This document shows, piece after piece, positions 57,001-64,000 of a stretch of DNA of 64,000 nt. Numbering within the stretch: position 1 is the first letter of the stretch; each line of letters starts with the position of its first letter. The DNA is taken from NCBI GenBank assembly GCA_027574665.1, contig CM050654.1, positions 11,030,142 to 11,094,141 of the forward strand. The letters are read 5' to 3'. Under the pieces are notes generated by a model, which saw nothing but the letters and a program-made list of their open reading frames with translations, was not told where the DNA came from and ran no database searches. The translations under genes were made by a program, and so were the position numbers. Source of the DNA: Rhynochetos jubatus. Taxonomy: Eukaryota; Chordata; Aves; Eurypygiformes; Rhynochetidae.

Positions 57001-60000
57001 ATTCAAAATCTGCAAAAGAAAAGGATGTCCCTTATGCTGGTCTCGGTGAGATCAAAGAGCGATACAGTTTCACTATGACACTGGTGTCACAACTTGAAGC
57101 CAAATGTATCCTAAATATTATTTATTGGTTCATCCAAATGCAGACAAATAGTTCTCCCACTTATTATGGAAATAATGTTGTTTACTTGCCATCTGGTTAT
57201 TATACATTATTTCCTTTTTCTTTCCCCCAAAGATAAAATGAAGATCTTTTGATTAGCAGCTACAGTAAAATGTGACTGATTTATTTGTGAGAACTGCTGT
57301 TTGCCAAGTACATTGCTGTAGCAAAAGTACTGTTTGTTGTGACATTGTACTGAGTCAGTGGCTGGTGCTATTTGAGGGAGAGAATTTAGTTAAAGAAACT
57401 GGAACAGGATGTTCATTTTTATTTCAGTACTTGTAATCCTGAATCATCTCTGATAGCTGATGAAATACAGCAACTCACATTTTAGACAGGGCTTTTCTTA
57501 ACAGAATTTGGGGATCCTGTAATTCGATATAGACAGTGGAAAAATACACAAAGCTGATTTTATGCAGAGAGGTTTATTTCAGTTGTCACTCTCCACTGAA
57601 GCACTCTTAAACTTTGCACATCTGTGGCACTTTACCGTGTCTTTAAATGTTTTGTAAGTAGAGTGAAACGCGAGCTAATGTGTAGAGAGCACGCAGGTAT
57701 CGGGATTTTGAGGGCTGCGTCTCAAGCATGTGGGCTCTGGCTGTGGAGATCACGGAGGTTGCTTCTTGACTGATCACGTTGGCTGCCTCATGGTTTGCTT
57801 CCACTGCAAAAATGGGAAGTCAGAGGCGTTTGGTTGTGTGCATGGGAAGTAAGGAAGAAAGGGAAAGTTATTTCTTGTGTAAGAGGTTGAATCCAAATAT
57901 TAAGTGAAATCTGGATATAATTTTAGGCAAGCCTGTTGATCTGTGGGAGTGTGATTATTAAGGTGACTATCAGAGTAGTGTGAACCATCAATTGAGTATT
58001 ACTATTATTTCCTCTATGAATTCATTAATGATGGTAAGATTCTGAAACTGGCCTATTTCCTGTTAGGAGCACAGAGGCCTTCCAAAATAATTTGCCTGTT
58101 TCACTTCAGCTCCACTTCAGGGTAGCAGGGAGCAAATCTTTAAAAGCACAGAGTACTTATGGGCAGAAAATAAGGAATATTGATTCTATTTAAAGGTGTG
58201 GGAGGAATTTATGTCGGAAGAATCTAATTATGAGATTTGGAATTTAACCAGGGTGCATGATACAGCTTTAAGTGAGGGAAAATACTATATAGTGAACACT
58301 GATGAGAGGCTATAAGGATGTAGTTTCACTTTTCTTTTGGACACCTGCATGTTCAGTAGTGCAGTTAATGTTCTTGGTACCAAGGAGACAAGCTGTCTGG
58401 GAAACCAAAATTATACCCCTCATCTCATGCAGCTGTTGGTTTTCTTTTGGGATCCTGCAGGTCCAGGATAGCCAGGTTTGGTCTAGCAGTGTGCCTGTCC
58501 AAAGGCTTCTCCTTCACTCCTTCGCCTCCTGACGTTCCCAGGAAGCGTGTGTGACCAGGCAGCAGAGCAGCTAAGAAGGCTCCTTCACCCCTTGATAGGC
58601 AAGTACAATGAGTACAGGGAATGTAGGTAAAACTGTACATTTAAATTATCTCCAGTCAAGTAGTGAAATACATTCATCCCTTCTGGCACTGTTGCTAATT
58701 TATATTTAAAGCAATATGAATTTCATGAGCATTTTAAAAAATCATATTTTAAATTCAATTTGCTGTCAACTCATTTGATGTTTTGTGTAAAGTCATTTCC
58801 CGTAAACAGGTTATTGAATATCAAAAGACTTGTCTCATCCATAATTTTTGGAAAGAAATAATATTATAATAAAGATGAGAATCTGGCCCTCATGTGAGTC
58901 GGCAAGCACTTTCTGGATCACTGCAGTTCTCTGGTGCTTGCTTTGTCATAGTCAAGGGAACGTCCTGGGCAAGGAACATTCGAGAAACGGTCAACAATAA
59001 TATTGTTTTCTAGGCTACGGTAGATTATTCTGCAATTAACTACTGATACATAAGATATGAAGAAAGACATCAGTGTATTTTTTTTCTGACTATCAAAAAG
59101 AGACTTGGAAGAAAATGAATTAAAATACCTCAAATCTGACAGACCTTTCAAGCTGTACAGCTCATGCAGGGTAATGGACTGAGTAATATTAATAGGTGTG
59201 TGGAAAAGCTAAGACATGTTTGTTAAAAACTGTTGAAGGAAAAAGCTGCTGTACTTTCTTGGCACGGGATTCTTACCTGTGCTTGGAGATTGCTGTCACT
59301 TGGCAGATGCTGCGCTATGTAAAACTGAGCATCAAAGCTGGTGTGAAGCTGAATCCTTTGCAAAAAGAAATAAATTGGCCTCTGGATGCTGCCAATTTCT
59401 CTTCCAAGTGCTGAGTAATGTAGCCTGGGTGTAAGCAAATAACACACAAGTAAGCTTGGGCTCTCTCAAACTTGTGATGGCTTCCTATCAAAGTAGATCA
59501 GGCCAATAAGCTTGAAATAGCTTTTTATTTATTCATTTACTGGTTCATTTATTTGGACAAGCTCTGCTCTGAAGGTGGGCTTTTCCCTCTGTCTTTGAAA
59601 ACTGCCAGAGGAAGTAGTTTCCAGATTTTGAATCCCCTGTATTGTTGCTTGTGGTGCATCAATGTAACATAATCACTGAAAGCGTCTCTGTTGTATTAAG
59701 GGTCATTAGGGGCAACTGGACATTGCACTGTGTAGAACTGAAGTACACTTTTGGCTTTCTCCAGCAAACTGCCTCCTAACTGATACAGGTTTGAAGCAGT
59801 TTTACACCTTAAAATTTGAAGCTGAACCTTGAAATCCCAAGCTCCCAAGTTTTCCCAAAGCAATGTTTTTTTCCCAGCTGCTGATGGCCCTGGAGGGATT
59901 TGTGTGTTCTTTCAATTAGGGAAGGAAGTTCTACCTAATTACTAAGCATCAAAATGCCCAAGAAGTAGAATTTCTGATCTTGAGGATATTCAGCTGAAGC

Positions 60001-63000
60001 CACTGAAGTTTTTCTGAAACAGCACCATCCCGTCCCACCTCTGAACCCACCCTGGGGCCCCTCTCTGTTTGTCTCCGAGGTTTGCTGTGCAGGTGTGATG
60101 GCACTCAGAGACGTGAAGACTCTGGTACAGAGCTCAGACAAGTGTTGTCCAGCCTTTCCTCTTCCCCATCACTGCTGGGTTGGCTCCAGACGTGGTGTCT
60201 GTGGCCAGAGCTTTCCCCTTCTGGGCCAGAGGTTTCGATCTGGGTCTTGCCTGCTGCAAGCCCATGGGCTGAGCTGATGGCAGCAGTGCCCACATATGTA
60301 TTTATCCTCTGTCAGCTATGTGTGTTTCAGTATGCTGTTAATGAGGTTAGAAAAGGCTTGGGAGCCAAAGGGTTTGTAGACAAGAAGATCAAAGCAGACC
60401 CATGCTGCAGGGGTGGGAGAGAAGGATGAGTCCTGGCAGCGGATGAAGGAAAACCCTGCTATGCGCAAGGTGTTCACCACCAAGAGCAGAAAACGGCAGC
60501 TTGTCTTTGCGCTCTGCGCCGTGTGTTTTGTAGTTGTTGGGCAAATCCCCACCTGGTGGGTATTGTTTCTATTTCTTTATCTTCAGTGGAACTGATCTGA
60601 TGTAAAACTTGATAGAGATGTGACTTCTGAGAAACAGGTTCATTACAAGGAATGGGGAGGTGCTGTACAAATCCTGAGCGTTCATGCAGTACCGCTTCCC
60701 CCTGTGTTCCTTTTATGAAGAAAATGAAATGAATCCCTGAGTGTCAAAGACATCTGGACCTAGTCTGAAAATGCTGACTCCATTGCCTTGATTTGCTGCT
60801 TGGAAAAAAATTCAGAGCGGGTAGAAAGTGGAGCATGGGCCAGGCAGAATGGGGAAAATGGGAATAAAACCAGCTTTCCCCAGCGAGTACATGGCTTTGA
60901 AGCAGTAGAAATGTAATGTCTGCAAGTAGTGCTGAAGCCTGCAAGTTAAAATTGTTATAATATGAAGCAAATCCACAATACCCACAGCAGGAAGCTCAGC
61001 GCATTACAGTGGTGGAATTAATGTCCCGTTTCTGTGGTCAAAACATGGGGCATGCTGAATAGCAGCTAAATCGTCTGGGAAGAGCCTGGCCTGAAACCCC
61101 ATATTCCTTTTGAGCTCTTGTTCTGTGGGCGTTTGACATCTCCTTTCCCATTCCAGGGAAAAGCAAAAGAAAAGCTTCCCAGCGCCCACGTGCGTGGCAG
61201 GGCTGGGATCCACCTCTGTCACACCAGCACTGTACTTTGAGGAGCTGTCATGTCCTCAGGGTCACCAAGATGCCTCCTCTGCAGAGACCATGGCCTGAGG
61301 ATGGTGAGCGGTGGTCAAAGGTGAGGAAGAAACAGCATCCTGTGGTGATGGCAAGCATGTGCTGACTCTCCATCCTGGTCAGCGCCCATAGCTGCAACTG
61401 GTATTCAAGTCACTGCAGAGATTACCACCCGGGAAGTATCCGCAGCCCTCGGCAGCACAGAGGGGACAGATGATGCTGGGAGAAAGATAACGTAGTATTT
61501 CTGATGATGCTGATGTCTGACTGCCTGCTGTGAAGTGCGCAGAGGAGGCTTAGTGGTACGGAGGTGCCTGGGATGTCTGGAACCGGCACAAGGGATGGGC
61601 ATCCCTTTGCTGCAGGGCCAGTGGGGTAGGGCTAAGCTGAGAGTTTCCTATATAGTCAGAATAAATGAAATTGGAGAATTGGAGTTTTTGAAATACATGG
61701 GAAGGAGAAAGAAAGTTAATTTAAAGTGGAGGAAGTTCTCTGGGGCCAGGGCTCTTTGTGATAAGGAATCCAGAAAGCCTGAGCTAGAGAGGAGGAGGCA
61801 CAGGACCTCCTCTGCAAAGCACGAAGGGGCAGCAGCACACCTAAGCCACCCTGGGGCCTCCAGGCTCACCCACCGTGCTGGGGTGGGTGGACGTGTAGGA
61901 GGGAGAATATACAGGCAGGTCAGGTGCACCTTGATGTCTGGTAGCAGTGAGTGTGGCTTTTTGGGGGCATGTTATAACGTAAGATGCTGGAAGTACGAGG
62001 ATGAGTTTCTGGCCCTAGAAGGCCGGCTCTGTCTGTCGATAGGTGGTGCAAGTTTCCTACCGTTTCTGGAAAGCTGGAGCGTTTTTTTTCAAAGACTGCA
62101 GAACACGCCTTAGGCTAATAGTGGAACCGGATTGGAGAAGGAAAAGCTCAGTGCTGTGCCAGCTCTAAGTAAAAGCTGCGTCTTAAATATAACCACTGGC
62201 AACAGCGTGGGCAGCACCCAAGCAGCTGAGGCAGTGTCGTGTCATGCACCTTACTGCCATAGGTGCTCGGGGTTGTGCCCAGTGCATGGCCTTTGGACAG
62301 AGGGATGGATGGGGCAGACAGTGGTGAACTCCTAAGGGTAATGACCAGGTCGGTGAGTGCCCGGGCCTGCTGCTGGGGGCTCCCCCATCCTCGCCGCACA
62401 GCCCGGATGCTGCAGCTGAGAGGGGTGAGCCGTGTTTGCTCAGAATGAGCTCCTGGATTAAAAAGGCTGCAGCAGGGAGGACAGCGAAGCAATTAGACTG
62501 CTAGTCTCCGTGTTCTGTGTAGCATTAAGTGGTTATGACGGAAAGTGAAAACCTTGCTGATGGTGAGCAGGAGTGACAAAGCCCCTGGTGTCAGCTACAG
62601 CAGCTGTGACTGCTAACAAAAAAAAAAAGAAAGAAGAGAATCTAAACCAAAGCCGTGTGTCTAACAAATCCTTGCACACCGAACGTGCAGTTGCACAGTT
62701 TGCTGATCAGGCTGCAAACGTGTCCTGTAAGGTTGGCAAACGGTTGTGTTGCAGGTCTGGGAAATCTGGTATAAATCAGAGAGGCAGAGTTAGTGGTTTG
62801 CAGGAGCACGAGGCCATCAGGGCTTCCACTGCCAGAGGAGCCCTGTCTTAGTGTTTCCAGTCGGTAGCTGTGGGGTTGTGGAGTGTAAATGTATCTATGG
62901 AAATTGGTTCAGCTTTTTCTTTAAAATACACCCATATGGATAGCTGTTTGCAGGTTCACCCACCAGCAGAAGAAATGAATGCTCAGGCCCTCCAATGTTT

Positions 63001-64000
63001 AATGTGAGGGGGACTCATCAAGGAGAGAGTAACGTAAGCAGTGCAGTCTGGCTGCAGGAATATTTTCTAAAATGGGCTGTTTCCATGCCCTGTGGCTGGC
63101 AGTCATCCTGCTCACAGCTGTCCAGCGAATGACGATTTCTCTTTGCTGCAGCTTTCAAGGTTTTTCACTGTGTCTGTTTCATATTGAAACAAAAAGAAAT
63201 TCTTTTGGACCGTTTTCATCTGGTTTGGGTGTAAAAATAGCGGGTGTGTTCTCAGTGCGGTGCACATTTTGCTTCTGCTTGTCCTGATGTGAAAGGGCAT
63301 TAGGTGCAACTACTGGGAGACTCGGGTCCCCTGCGGTCACTGTGGCACCCACCTGCGAAACCCATGGTGTGTGCGGGTGCCTGCCTGCACCCTGTCCAGC
63401 CTCCCTGCCTGCCTCCCCGGCAGCTTTACTTGAAAGCAGCGTATCTCCAAGCTGAAAGGTTTTCTGGAAAAGCAGCGTGCCTCAGGAAAATATTGCTTGG
63501 ATAAAAATGTCTCGAACAGCAGGAACGCTACTGGCAAGAGGAGTAGTGGAGATAACAGGGTTTAGACAGCTTTACTACCACGTTGTCGCTTTGCTGCGTT
63601 TGTGGATTAATCAAGGCCTTTGCCAGATAGGATGGAAGAGCAAAGTTAAGGCAGATCATGCTCTGGTATCTCTGTCACTCGTTCTCTCCCTCCCCTTCCC
63701 GGCCGCGTCTCCTTGTGCAGCAGTTTCGAAAGGGGCGACAGCTTTCTCCTGCTGCTGTTGAAGCCAAGCTGCATTAAAAAGCTGTGGTGATCTCTGGTCA
63801 CCCTAGCCGAGGAGCAGACCTCGCCGCTGTCTCCAGCTTCCCTGCGGGGAGGAGGGGGACAGGCCTTGCTCTGGCCTGCCATGCAACCCGCTCCGCCGAG
63901 CAGGATGGGTCACTTAATAGCGTGTGATTCTCTTGCTGATGAATTCGGGGATGATGGCACTGTCCAGCGAAACGCTGAGTGCATCCGAGATGGATGGGTG
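54094..64000. other. Intergenic DNA to the end of the window
   Basis: After the deleted LTR there is no recognised gene. An AT-rich, TAATTA-containing block lies at 56,300-56,560. I looked for CAVIN2 coding sequence, the expected next gene, and did not see it. Confidence 0.65.
61595..62113 (+). other. Open frame of 172 codons, unassigned
   Basis: Runs from the ATG at 61,595 to TAG at 62,111-62,113 in DNA of ordinary composition. The middle is strongly basic (MGRRKKVNLKWRKF, PELERRRHRTSS). It contains no recognised domain and no splice evidence. Confidence 0.15.

Noticed and set aside
59000..64000. CAVIN2 exon expected downstream of NABP1
   Set aside because: No frame on either strand resembles the cavin coiled coil, so the gene is probably beyond the window.

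Overview
This is vertebrate nuclear DNA, most likely from a bird. The support is CR1 LINE tails (15,315-15,534; 35,054-35,740; 35,751-35,830), two LTRs of one ERVL-type avian retrovirus family (28,601-29,384; 53,924-54,093), compact introns with GT-AG splice sites, and one clear gene with a CpG-island promoter. There is no prokaryotic gene organisation, operon, phage or CRISPR array.

The only gene I can establish is NABP1 (OBFC2A, SOSS-B2, hSSB2), a single-strand DNA binding OB-fold protein, on the + strand. I assembled six coding exons by hand (38,266-38,356; 38,486-38,624; 41,667-41,738; 43,125-43,197; 43,468-43,534; 44,672-44,859). All splice phases agree and give a 209-residue protein ending in the family's conserved basic tail. 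Its promoter sits in a CpG island (about 37,640-38,830) with a TATA box, an inverted CCAAT box touching the TATA box, and an initiator-like site near 38,025. The 5' UTR has a 17-codon upstream ORF whose stop overlaps the NABP1 start as ATGA. Several poly(A) signals lie downstream.

Layout: 1-37,600 is about 37 kb of noncoding DNA with a perfect 15-bp minisatellite (8,971-9,070), CR1 fragments, a solo LTR, a C22 run and AT-rich blocks that look like possible conserved noncoding elements. 37,640-46,100 is NABP1. From 46,100 to 64,000 is further noncoding DNA with a deleted LTR and more AT-rich blocks. In other vertebrates NABP1 lies between MYO1B and CAVIN2/TMEFF2 with long gaps. I recognised no exon of those neighbours here.

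I found no new multi-gene system. The observations most worth checking are the ATGA-overlapping uORF, the G9/C13 short first intron of NABP1, the abutting CCAAT/TATA promoter, the phase-preserving minisatellite, an exon-like open segment at 13,916-14,143, and a few palindromic or transcription-factor-like sites in AT-rich blocks. Exon limits, UTR ends and repeat limits were read by eye without alignment or expression data.
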